A stretch of DNA of 47,587 bases. It comes from Roseovarius sp. UBA6167 (GTDB lineage: Bacteria; Pseudomonadota; Alphaproteobacteria; Rhodobacterales; Rhodobacteraceae). The notes under the pieces are model-generated. The model did not search any database. It saw only the letters and a program-made list of their open reading frames with translations, and had not been told where the DNA came from. The stretch lies in the NCBI GenBank assembly GCA_002428225.1, contig DIUD01000070.1, positions 1 through 47,587 of the forward strand, in the 5' to 3' direction. The translations under genes and the position numbers were made by a program. Below are positions 31,608 to 38,994 of the stretch, in pieces (positions within the stretch are counted from its first letter, which is position 1; each line of letters opens with the position of its first letter).

Positions 31608-32967
31608 TCTGAGCCAACTCATCGCCGCCCTGCCTCCTGCCGCGCAGGCCTATCTGGAAAACCGCCGCCTCGACGAGGTGGAGTGCATCATCGCCGACCT
31701 GCCCGGCATCGCCCGCGGCAAGGCGGTGCCGGCGACCAAGTTCGCGCGGCAGAGGTATTTCCATCTGCCCGATTCGATCTTCTACCAGACCATCACCGGC
31801 GATTGGGGCGAGGCGGCGGGCGAGGAGGGCTTTATCGAGCGCGACATGATCCTGCGCCCCGACATGAGCACCGCCACCGCCGCGCCCTGGACGGCGGACT
31901 GGACGCTGCAGGTGATACACGACGCTTTCGACCGCGACGGCGCGCCGATCCCGTATTCACCGCGCAACGTGCTGCGCCGGGTGGTCGAGATGTATCGCGC
32001 GCGCGGCATGAAGCCGGTGGTGGCCCCGGAGATGGAATTTTTTCTTGTCGCGCGAAACCTCGACCCCGCGCAAGAGATCATGCCGATGATGGGCCGCTCG
32101 GGCCGCCCGGCGGCGGCGCGGCAGGCCTACTCGATGACCGCGGTGGACGAGTTCGGCCCTGTCATCGACGATATCTACGACTTTGCCGAGGCGCAGGGCT
32201 TCGAGATCGACGGCATCACCCAGGAGGGGGGTGCGGGGCAGCTCGAGATCAACCTGCGCCATGGTGACCCGATCAGGCTTGCAGACGAGGTGTTCTATTT
32301 CAAGCGGCTGATCCGCGAGGCGGCGCTGCGCCACAACTGCTTTGCCACCTTCATGGCCAAGCCGATCGCCGACGAGCCGGGCAGCGCCATGCATATCCAC
32401 CATTCGATTCTCGATCTGGCAACGGGGCGCAACCTCTTTGCCGGGCCGCAGGGGGGGGAGACGGACCTGTTTTTCCACTTTATCGGCGGTCTGCAGAAGC
32501 ATCTGCCCTCGGCCATCGCGGTGCTGGCACCCTATGTCAATTCCTATCGCCGCTACGTCAAGGATCAGGCCGCGCCCATCAATCTTGCCTGGGGGCGCGA
32601 CAACCGCACGACGGGCATTCGCGTACCGCTTTCGGCGCCGGAGTCGCGCCGGGTCGAGAACCGCATGGCGGGGATGGATTGCAACCCCTATCTCGGCATC
32701 GCGGCGAGCCTGGCTTGCGGTCTTCTGGGGATCATCGGGGAGGAATGGCCCGACAAGCAGTGCAAGGGCGACGCCTATAGCGGCGAGCCCGATATTCCCA
32801 ACGTGATGGGCGATGCGCTCGACATGTTCGAGGAGGCGCGCGATCTACACGAGATCCTCGGCCCGGAATTCGCCCGCGTCTATGCCATCGTGAAGCGTAC
32901 GGAATATGTCGAATTCCTCCAGGTCATCAGCCCGTGGGAGCGTGAGCATCTCCTGCTCAACGTCTGA
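31600..32967 (+). CDS. puuA: Gamma-glutamylputrescine synthetase-like ligase (PuuA type), second copy
   Basis: The 455-aa glutamine-synthetase-family enzyme shows PuuA-like features. ECIIADLPGIARGKAVPATK lies in the N-terminal domain, followed by APEMEFFLVARN, GITQEGGAGQLEINLRHGDP and FMAKPIADEPGSAMHIHHSI. LAWGRDNRTTGIRVP and VENRMAGMDCNPYLGIAASL complete the barrel. It would ligate glutamate to putrescine with ATP, the first step of the gamma-glutamyl route. It is only distantly similar to the other ligase of the cluster, so the pair probably serves different amines. The start overlaps the amidotransferase gene. Confidence 0.88.
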   Translation: MADLSQLIAALPPAAQAYLENRRLDEVECIIADLPGIARGKAVPATKFARQRYFHLPDSIFYQTITGDWGEAAGEEGFIERDMILRPDMSTATAAPWTADWTLQVIHDAFDRDGAPIPYSPRNVLRRVVEMYRARGMKPVVAPEMEFFLVARNLDPAQEIMPMMGRSGRPAAARQAYSMTAVDEFGPVIDDIYDFAEAQGFEIDGITQEGGAGQLEINLRHGDPIRLADEVFYFKRLIREAALRHNCFATFMAKPIADEPGSAMHIHHSILDLATGRNLFAGPQGGETDLFFHFIGGLQKHLPSAIAVLAPYVNSYRRYVKDQAAPINLAWGRDNRTTGIRVPLSAPESRRVENRMAGMDCNPYLGIAASLACGLLGIIGEEWPDKQCKGDAYSGEPDIPNVMGDALDMFEEARDLHEILGPEFARVYAIVKRTEYVEFLQVISPWEREHLLLNV

Positions 32968-33014
32968 GCGGGGGAAAGGCGTGGGGAGATGGATATTTTT
33001 GGCAAGATGAAGCG

Positions 33015-34319
33015 ATGAACCTGCTCCATGCCAATGACCGGCGCGGGGAATATCCGCCAAGCTGGTATGCGGCGACGGTCGAGCCGCTGGCGCGGTTTGC
33101 GCCCCTGAAGGGGGCGGCGCGGGCGGATGTCTGCGTGGTGGGGGGCGGCTATAGCGGGCTTTCGGCGGCGCTGCACCTGGCGCAGGCCGGGCTTGACGTG
33201 GTGCTGCTGGAGGCGCAGCGCGTGGGGTTCGGGGCCTCGGGGCGCAATGGCGGGCAGTTGGGCAGCGGGCAGCGGGTCGAGCAGACCGCGCTGGAGCGGC
33301 TGGTCGGCGAGGGCGATGCCGCGCATTTGTGGCGTCTTGCCGAAGAGGCCAAGGATCTTGTGAAATCGCTCGTGGCGCGGCACGGGATCGACTGTCACCT
33401 GGAACCGGGCGTGGCCCATGCCTGTTTCTCGGCGCGCGAGACCGCGGCGGAACACGCCTATGCCGACCACCTGGCGGCGCGATATGGTTACGAGCAGATC
33501 GAGAAGCTGGACGCGGCGGGCTTTGCCGCGCTCTGCCCCTCGCCCGCCTACAGGGGCGGCACGCTGGATATGGGGGCGGCGCACCTGCACCCGCTGGCCT
33601 ATGCTCTTGGGCTGGCAGGGGCGGCCGAGGCTGCGGGGGTGCGGATTTTCGAGGGTGCCGAGGTGCGTGACATCCGCCGCGGGCCGCGCCTGCGGGTGGC
33701 GACCGATGCGGGCCATGTGGACGCCGATCACCTGATCCTTGCCTGCAACGGCTATCTCGGCGGGCTCGATCGCCGGGTTGCCGCGCGCGTCATGCCGATC
33801 AACAATTTCATCGTGGCGACCGCGCCCCTGGGCGCGGTCGCGCGCCGTGTGCTCACGCGGGACGTGGCGGTGGCGGATACGAAATTCGTGGTGAATTACT
33901 TTCGGCTGAGCCATGACGGGCGGCTGCTGTTTGGCGGTGGCGAGAGCTATGGCTACCGCTTTCCGCGCGACATACGCGCCACGGTGGCGCGGCCGATGCT
34001 GAAGATCTTTCCGCATCTGGCGGAGGTGCCGATCGACTATGCCTGGGGCGGGACGCTGGCCATCACCATGCGGCGGATGCCGTATCTGGCGCGGCTTGCG
34101 CCGAACATCCTGTCGGCCTCGGGCTATTCCGGGCATGGCGTCGGCATGGCGACGCTGGCGGGTCGGCTCATGGCCGAGGCGGTGCGCGGGCAGGCGGCGG
34201 GGTTTGACTGCATGGCGCGGGTGCCGTGCCCGGCCTTTCCCGGCGGCGCGGCGCTGCGCGTCCCGCTTCTGGTGCTGGCGATGAGCTGGTTTGCGCTGCG
34301 CGACCGGCTGGGTTTGTGA
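33015..34319 (+). CDS. puuB: FAD-dependent gamma-glutamylputrescine oxidoreductase (PuuB type)
   Basis: The 434-aa DAO-family flavoenzyme has an N-terminal Rossmann motif (DVCVVGGGYSGLSAALHLAQ), GFGASGRNGGQLGSGQR and a C-terminal FAD contact (SGYSGHGVGMATLAGRLMAE). The N-terminal block YPPSWYAATVEPL before the FAD domain is usual for PuuB-like enzymes. It oxidises gamma-glutamylputrescine to the aldehyde. It comes last in the cluster, 47 bases after the PuuA-type ligase. No PuuC dehydrogenase is visible. Confidence 0.88.
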   Translation: MNLLHANDRRGEYPPSWYAATVEPLARFAPLKGAARADVCVVGGGYSGLSAALHLAQAGLDVVLLEAQRVGFGASGRNGGQLGSGQRVEQTALERLVGEGDAAHLWRLAEEAKDLVKSLVARHGIDCHLEPGVAHACFSARETAAEHAYADHLAARYGYEQIEKLDAAGFAALCPSPAYRGGTLDMGAAHLHPLAYALGLAGAAEAAGVRIFEGAEVRDIRRGPRLRVATDAGHVDADHLILACNGYLGGLDRRVAARVMPINNFIVATAPLGAVARRVLTRDVAVADTKFVVNYFRLSHDGRLLFGGGESYGYRFPRDIRATVARPMLKIFPHLAEVPIDYAWGGTLAITMRRMPYLARLAPNILSASGYSGHGVGMATLAGRLMAEAVRGQAAGFDCMARVPCPAFPGGAALRVPLLVLAMSWFALRDRLGL

Positions 34320-34325
34320 GTTGTT

Positions 34326-34356
34326 TTGACAAACCGTCACAATTCGGGCCTATATG
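34326..34356 (+). promoter_or_regulatory. Promoter of the DegT aminotransferase gene
   Basis: A perfect -35 TTGACA (34326-34331) is followed by TATATG (34351-34356) at 19 bp, or CTATAT at 18 bp. It begins right after the puuB stop. Confidence 0.6.
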
Positions 34357-34360
34357 TTCG

Positions 34361-34399
34361 GGAAAGCCGAAGAACATTTTCAGGAAAGCCGAAGACATG
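34361..34399 (+). repeat. Direct repeat GGAAAGCCGAAGA in the leader of the aminotransferase gene
   Basis: GGAAAGCCGAAGA occurs at 34361-34373 and again at 34383-34395, the second copy running into the start codon and containing the ribosome site. It may be a recent duplication or a binding site for a translational regulator. Confidence 0.5.
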
Positions 34400-35605
34400 A
34401 CGCAAGTTCCGAACGTTCACGACGCCGATCCCATCCCCGAGGCCGCCCGCGCCGAGATCGACCGGATGCTGTCGAGTGGCGATCTCTTCCGCTACACGGC
34501 ACCGCAGGACGCGCCGGTGGCGTTGCTGGAGCGCGAATTCGCCGCGGCCATGGGGGTGCGCCATGCGCTGGCGGTCTCGTCGTGTTCAGCGGCGCTGTTT
34601 CTGTCGCTCAAGGCGCTCGACCTGCCGCGCGGGGCGCGGATCCTGATCCCCGGTTTCACCTTTGCCGCGGTGCCGTCCTCGGTCATCCATGCCGATTGCG
34701 TGCCGGTGCTGTGCGAGGTGGGCGAGGATTACCGGATCGACCTCGACGATTTCGCGGCGAAACTGGGAGGCGTCGATGCCGTGCTGGTCAGCCACATGCG
34801 TGGGCACACCTCGGACATGGATGCGATCATGGCGCTGGCGGGCGCGCGCGGCCTGCCGGTGATCGAGGATGCGGCACATTCGCTCGGCACGCTCTGGCGG
34901 GGGCGGAAGATCGGCACCATCGGTCGGGTGGGCTGTTTCAGCTTTCAGTCCTACAAGCTGGTCAATGCGGGCGAGGGGGGCATCCTGGTTAGCGACGACG
35001 CCGATCTGGTGGCGCGGGCGGTAATCATGTCGGGGGCCTATGAACACAACTGGGCCAAGCATATCGGCGCGCCCGATGCCGCGCTCGAGGCGGCCTTCGC
35101 GCGCTGGCAGAACCGGCTGCCGCTCTATAATATGCGGCTCAACAATCTTTCGGCGGCGATCATCCGCGCGCAGATCCCCGAGATCGCGCGCCGGGTGCGG
35201 GCGGGGCGCGCCAATCACGATCATGTGGCGGCACGGCTCAACGCCTCTGCCTGGTTTGCGGTGCCCGCGGCGCTGCCGGGCGAGGAGCGCGCACCCGATT
35301 CGATCCAGTTCAACCTTGTGGGGATGGACGAGGCCGAGAGCCGCGCCTTCGTCGAAGAGGCGGCGGCGCGCGGTGTCAAGGTACAGGTTTTCGGCCTGAG
35401 CACGGACAATGCACGCGCCTTCTGGAACTGGAGATTTCTGCCCGGCGGCGTGCCCGAGCTTCCGCAAACGCGGGCGATGCTGATGCGGGCCTGCGACGTG
35501 CGGCTGCCCGCGCGCCTCACCCGGGCCGAGTGCGACGTGATCGCGGGCGCGCTCGTGGCGGCGGCGGCGGCGGTGACGGGCGCGCGGCGCGCCTACGGCA
35601 CCTGA
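34397..35605 (+). CDS. DegT/DnrJ/EryC1/StrS-family PLP aminotransferase
   Basis: The 402-aa protein has the fold of sugar aminotransferases. SSCSAALFLSLKAL forms the phosphate cup, IPGFTFAAVPSSVIHADCVP follows, then EDAAHSLGTLWRGRKIGTIG with the PLP-contacting Asp, and the Schiff-base Lys is in FSFQSYKLVNAGEGG. Usual substrates are keto-sugars, but some family members use other ketones. The ATG at 34397 follows AGGAAAG; longer frames reach into puuB and are rejected. It has its own promoter and ends at a shared hairpin. The link to the polyamine cluster is only by position. Confidence 0.88.
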   Translation: MTQVPNVHDADPIPEAARAEIDRMLSSGDLFRYTAPQDAPVALLEREFAAAMGVRHALAVSSCSAALFLSLKALDLPRGARILIPGFTFAAVPSSVIHADCVPVLCEVGEDYRIDLDDFAAKLGGVDAVLVSHMRGHTSDMDAIMALAGARGLPVIEDAAHSLGTLWRGRKIGTIGRVGCFSFQSYKLVNAGEGGILVSDDADLVARAVIMSGAYEHNWAKHIGAPDAALEAAFARWQNRLPLYNMRLNNLSAAIIRAQIPEIARRVRAGRANHDHVAARLNASAWFAVPAALPGEERAPDSIQFNLVGMDEAESRAFVEEAAARGVKVQVFGLSTDNARAFWNWRFLPGGVPELPQTRAMLMRACDVRLPARLTRAECDVIAGALVAAAAAVTGARRAYGT

Positions 35606-35610
35606 CGAGA

Positions 35611-35639
35611 CGGGCCGCCCGCGCGGTGCGGACGGCCCG
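35611..35639 (+). terminator. Hairpin between degT-like and yceI genes
   Basis: Arms GGGCCG (35612-35617) and CGGCCC (35633-35638) flank a GC-rich loop that can pair further. It lies between two convergent genes and probably ends transcription from the left; no clear T-run is present. Confidence 0.4.
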
Positions 35640-35689
35640 CTGGTTTCCGGGCAAGGCCCGTGAGCGATCCTGTCTTGTTCGGGCCTGTC

Positions 35690-36265
35690 TTATTCGGGTT
35701 TGCCCGCCTCGATCGAGATGCGAACCGCCACCTCGTCGCTGATATAGGGCGCGAACATGCCGACGTCGAAATCGCTGCGCTTGAGCGTGGTGGTCGCGTC
35801 AAAGCCGATCCAGGGGCGATTGTTCATCGGGTGCGCATCGGCCTTCTGGTTCATCACCGTGTCAAGCGCCACCGATCGGGTGATGCCGTTCATGGTCAGA
35901 TCGCCGGTGATGATGGCGGTGGTCTCGCCCGTCACCTCGATGCCGGTCGAGGTGAAGGAGATCATATCGCCCTCTTTCGCGCCGAAGAACTCTTCGGACA
36001 TGAAGTGCTGGTAGCGCTCTTCCCAGCCGGTGAACATCGACATGAGCGGGATCGAAACGTGGACCGAGGAATTGGCGGGGGTCTCTTCATCGAACTCGAT
36101 AGTGCCCTCGAAACCCGCGAACATGCCCGTGGTGGTCGAGAAACCAAGGTGATCGTAGGTGAACACGACCTGGCTGTGGCTCGGGTCAAGCTCATAGGTC
36201 TCGGGGGCAGCAAGGGCCGGGGTGGTGCCAAGCGCAAGAGCGGCGGCAAGCAGGATACGGTTCAT
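35690..36265 (-). CDS. YceI family periplasmic protein
   Basis: The 191-aa protein has a clean signal peptide (MNRILLAAALALGTTPALAA) and a YceI lipocalin-like domain: YELDPSHSQVVFTYDHLGFS, then GTIEFDEETPANSSVHVSIP, KRSDFDVGMFAP and a C-terminal ISIEAGK. YceI proteins bind polyprenoid or other amphiphilic ligands in the periplasm. Length is normal. It is convergent with the aminotransferase. A 15-bp unit (CCTGTCTT[G/A]TTCGGG) is tandemly duplicated across its stop codon at 35670-35699. Confidence 0.9.
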   Translation of the reverse strand: MNRILLAAALALGTTPALAAPETYELDPSHSQVVFTYDHLGFSTTTGMFAGFEGTIEFDEETPANSSVHVSIPLMSMFTGWEERYQHFMSEEFFGAKEGDMISFTSTGIEVTGETTAIITGDLTMNGITRSVALDTVMNQKADAHPMNNRPWIGFDATTTLKRSDFDVGMFAPYISDEVAVRISIEAGKPE

Positions 36266-36398
36266 ATGGAAATCTCCCTTGACGGATCATGTCGGATTGA
36301 CCACGCTACATTTGGGACTGCTCCGCCAAAGGGCAATACCGCAGTTTCAAACAAACCTTGTGAACTGACGAACATCTGCGCGCGCCTTCGCTCTGCCC

Positions 36399-36427
36399 TT
36401 GCAGGCACTCACGGGCCAAGCTATACG
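36399..36427 (+). promoter_or_regulatory. Probable promoter of the rpsF-rpsR-rplI operon
   Basis: TTGCAG (36399-36404), 17 bp, TATACG (36422-36427), leaving a leader of about 100 nt before rpsF. The remaining 36266-36398 holds no gene and presumably the yceI promoter. Confidence 0.45.
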
Positions 36428-36534
36428 CCCCCAACCTTTCGCAATCGTTATGATCCGCGCAGACTCTCGTGGACGGGCCCGCGAAAGGGCATCGCCCGTC
36501 CTATGAAATGCGCCTTGACAGAAATGGAGACGAC

Positions 36535-36969
36535 ATGCCGCTCTACGAGCATGTGATGATCGCGCGTCAGGATCTTTCCAACGCGCAGGCCGAGGGCCTG
36601 ATCGAACATTTTGGCACCATTCTCGCCGATAACGGGGGCCGCGTCCTCGAGAGCGAGTATTGGGGTGTCAAGACGATGGCCTACAAGATCAACAAGAACC
36701 GCAAGGGCCATTACGCCTTTCTCAGGACCGACGCGCCTTCGGCCGCCGTGCAGGAGATGGAGCGTCTGATGCGGCTGCATGACGATGTGATGCGCGTGCT
36801 GACCATCAAGGTGGACACCCACGACGAAGGCCCCTCGGTGCAGATGCAGAAGCGCGAAGAGCGCGGTGACCGCCCCGACCGTGGTGACCGCCCCGACCGT
36901 GGTGACCGCCCCGACCGTGGTGACCGTGGTGACCGTGGCGACCGTGGCGAACGCCGCGAGCGCCGCTGA
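36535..36969 (+). CDS. rpsF: 30S ribosomal protein S6
   Basis: The 144-aa S6 starts MPLYEHVMIARQDLSNAQAE and has the S6 ferredoxin-like fold through about residue 100, including YWGVKTMAYKINKNRKGHY, which contacts S18. Beyond this is a tail of Arg-Gly-Asp-Arg-Pro-Asp repeats encoded by tandem DNA repeats. S6 tails vary, and acidic/basic extensions are common in alphaproteobacteria. The ATG at 36535 has GGAG upstream; the extension to 36469 is rejected. It is the first gene of rpsF-rpsR-rplI. Confidence 0.95.
   Translation: MPLYEHVMIARQDLSNAQAEGLIEHFGTILADNGGRVLESEYWGVKTMAYKINKNRKGHYAFLRTDAPSAAVQEMERLMRLHDDVMRVLTIKVDTHDEGPSVQMQKREERGDRPDRGDRPDRGDRPDRGDRGDRGDRGERRERR
36867..36956 (+). repeat. 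Tandem repeats encoding the rpsF tail
   Basis: An 18-bp unit (GGTGACCGCCCCGACCGT) occurs three times and is followed by 9-bp GGTGACCGT-like units. The product is (GDRPDR)3 plus (GDR)n. Such repeats can change copy number by slippage without a frameshift because both units are multiples of three. Confidence 0.85.
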
Positions 36970-36998
36970 ACCATCGCGTGAGAAAAGGACGATAACCC

Positions 36999-37226
36999 AT
37001 GGCTACCAAACCGTTTTTCCGTCGCCGCAAGGTCTGCCCCTTCTCGGGCGATAACGCCCCCAGGATCGACTACAAGGACACGCGCCTGCTGCAACGCTAT
37101 ATTTCCGAGCGCGGCAAGATCGTGCCGTCGCGCATCACCGCCGTTTCGGCCAGGAAACAGCGCGAACTGTCGCGCGCGATCAAGCGCGCGCGCTTTCTCG
37201 CGCTGTTGCCTTACGCCGTGAAATAA
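36999..37226 (+). CDS. rpsR: 30S ribosomal protein S18
   Basis: The 75-aa S18 carries FFRRRKVCPFSGDNAPRIDY, which keeps one Cys of the family motif, then YKDTRLLQRYISERGKIVPS and TAVSARKQRELSRAIKRARF. It pairs with S6 on the 30S platform. It follows rpsF after 29 bases and precedes rplI by 11 bases in the usual order. Confidence 0.97.
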   Translation: MATKPFFRRRKVCPFSGDNAPRIDYKDTRLLQRYISERGKIVPSRITAVSARKQRELSRAIKRARFLALLPYAVK

Positions 37227-37237
37227 GGAGTGACCCG

Positions 37238-37846
37238 ATGCAAGTGATCCTTCTGGAACGCGTGGCCAAGCTTGGCCAGATGGGCGACGTGGTCGATGTC
37301 AAAGCCGGCTTTGCGCGCAACTACCTTTTGCGCCAGGGCAAGGCGCTGACCGCGTCCGAGCGCAACATCGCCGATTTCGAGGCGCGCAAGGCGCAGCTCG
37401 AGGCGCAGAACCTCGAGACCCGCAGGGAGGCCGAGGCCATGGCCGAGCGCCTTGGCGGGCAACAGTTCATCGTGATTCGTCAGGCCTCTGACAGCGGTGC
37501 GCTCTACGGCTCGGTGAGCACGCGCGACGCGGCTGACGCCGCGACCGAGAACGGCTATACCCTTGATCGCAAGCAGGTGGCGCTCACCCGGCCGATCAAG
37601 GAACTGGGCCTGCATGACGTGACCGTGACGCTTCATCCCGAAGTGGTGGTGACGATCCAGCTCAACGTCGCGCGCTCGCCAGAGGAGGCCGAACTGCAGG
37701 CCTCGGGCAAGAGCATCCGCGACGCCGCCGCCGAAGCCGAAGCCGCCGCCGATTTCGAGATCGCCGAGCTTTTCGACGATATCGGCGGCGCGGCGTCGGA
37801 CGACGACGATTACGCGTCTGCGCGCGCGGACGACGACACGAACTGA
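37238..37846 (+). CDS. rplI: 50S ribosomal protein L9
   Basis: At 202 aa, L9 has the N-terminal RNA-binding domain (MQVILLERVAKLGQMGDVVD, KAGFARNYLLRQGKA), the long connecting helix (about 45-75) and the C-terminal domain (SGALYGSVSTRDAADA). It ends in a very acidic tail (about 150-202), longer than the ~149-aa E. coli protein; such tails are usual in alphaproteobacteria. An intrinsic terminator follows. Confidence 0.97.
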   Translation: MQVILLERVAKLGQMGDVVDVKAGFARNYLLRQGKALTASERNIADFEARKAQLEAQNLETRREAEAMAERLGGQQFIVIRQASDSGALYGSVSTRDAADAATENGYTLDRKQVALTRPIKELGLHDVTVTLHPEVVVTIQLNVARSPEEAELQASGKSIRDAAAEAEAAADFEIAELFDDIGGAASDDDDYASARADDDTN

Positions 37847-37865
37847 GCAGGGCCGACACAAGGAA

Positions 37866-37902
37866 AGGCACCGCGCGGATCTCCGGGCGGTGCTTTTCTT
37901 TC
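37866..37902 (+). terminator. Intrinsic terminator of the rpsF operon
   Basis: Arms GCACCGC (37868-37874) and GCGGTGC (37887-37893) followed by TTTTCTTTC. The next 240 bp to luxR hold no supported gene and presumably its promoter. Confidence 0.88.
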
Positions 37903-38141
37903 GAATTTGCGCGCTTCTCTCGACAGGATGCGCGCTCGCATGTTAGCCTGCCCTCTTGATGGAGGTTACGCGCCGAGGCGGCTGCAGAGCGGGATGTTTC
38001 CAGGGGGTGTGTGATCTGAGCGTATCGGTGCCGGAGGTCGTGCGACTGAAGTTGGTATTTTTGTCGGACGTGCGCGGGATCGGTCAACTAAGGAATTGTA
38101 CTGTCGGCGCCTGAGTGCGAGGCCGTATCGGGGACGATGCC

Positions 38142-38864
38142 ATGAGCGATGCGTTTGACAGGGGAGGTCTGATCGACCTTGCGGAATTGCCGGACGCCTC
38201 TGCCGATTTCGATGGCTTTCTGTTCGACTTGCGCGACCGTTTCGGCCTCGATCATGTGGCCTATGCCGGGATGAACCCGATCAACCGCTCGGTTGTCGGC
38301 CATGTGACCTATCCCGACGAATGGAAGCTGCATTATGCGCAGCGGGGCTTTCAGAGGATCGACCCGACCCTGCACCGTGCACGACGCTCGATTGCGCCGG
38401 TGGACTGGACGCGGCTCGAACGGGATAAGGATTACCTCGCCGTCTTCAACGAGGCCCGCGACTTCGGCATTTCCGATCAGGGGGTCACGATCCCGGTCCG
38501 GGGACCCTATGGCGATGTCGGCGGGCTGAGCCTGACAAGCAGTGGCCCGCGCACGGACTGGACCGCGCTTTGTCGGCAGAACCTGCACCTGTGGCAGGCG
38601 CTGGCGGTGCATGTGCACGATCTTGTGATTAGTTCGGACAGTTTCTCCAATCTGCTGCGCGGACCGTCGCTGTCGTCGCGTGAGCGCGAGATCCTGCAAT
38701 GGACCGCTGAGGGCAAGTCGCAGCAGGATATTGCTGATATTCTGGTGATTTCTCACCGCACGGTCGAGGTTCACCTTCGATCTGCGCGCCATAAGCTCTA
38801 TGCACTGACGACGGCACAGGCGGTCGGGCGCGCCATTTCCATGAGCCTGATCTATCCGGGCTGA
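38142..38864 (+). CDS. LuxR-family AHL-responsive transcriptional regulator
   Basis: The 240-aa protein has an N-terminal autoinducer-binding domain (about 15-160). Typical residues are in TYPDEWKLHYAQRGFQRIDP and PVDWTRL, including the Trp, Tyr, Asp and Pro that line the AHL pocket in TraR-like proteins. A C-terminal LuxR HTH follows (LSSREREILQWTAEGKSQQD onward, about 178-232, with TVEVHLRSARHKLYA). The ATG at 38142 follows GGGGA by eight bases; the upstream extension is rejected. It lies 130 bases before a luxI gene and is surely its partner, binding the palindrome at 38910-38931. Confidence 0.92.
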   Translation: MSDAFDRGGLIDLAELPDASADFDGFLFDLRDRFGLDHVAYAGMNPINRSVVGHVTYPDEWKLHYAQRGFQRIDPTLHRARRSIAPVDWTRLERDKDYLAVFNEARDFGISDQGVTIPVRGPYGDVGGLSLTSSGPRTDWTALCRQNLHLWQALAVHVHDLVISSDSFSNLLRGPSLSSREREILQWTAEGKSQQDIADILVISHRTVEVHLRSARHKLYALTTAQAVGRAISMSLIYPG

Positions 38865-38909
38865 CCCCGGCCTATACGGGATTCCCCCAATAGCATCTGA
38901 CTGGTCTTT

Positions 38910-38931
38910 GTCTACACTCGCAAGTGTAGAC
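38910..38931. promoter_or_regulatory. Perfect palindrome (lux-box-like operator) upstream of luxI
   Basis: Arms GTCTACACT and AGTGTAGAC (9 bp each) flank CGCA. It sits 63 bp before the luxI start codon. A weak -35 (TTGTCT, 38908-38913) and -10 (TTATTT, about 38932) flank it, so the operator may lie inside the promoter spacer. Alternatively it is an upstream activator site for a promoter nearer the gene. Confidence 0.75.
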
Positions 38932-38994
38932 TTATTTTGCACCACTCACGCAGATCTGCCGTGCCACTCGCGGCCAACCAAGGGGAAAATAGCC

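Noticed and set aside
36867..36956. CRISPR-like array
   Set aside because: The repeats are contiguous and in frame within rpsF, with no spacers and no cas genes in the window.
38115..38141. Longer LuxR start
   Set aside because: The ATG at 38142 has a well-placed GGGGA; the upstream start has none and adds nine residues outside the conserved domain.
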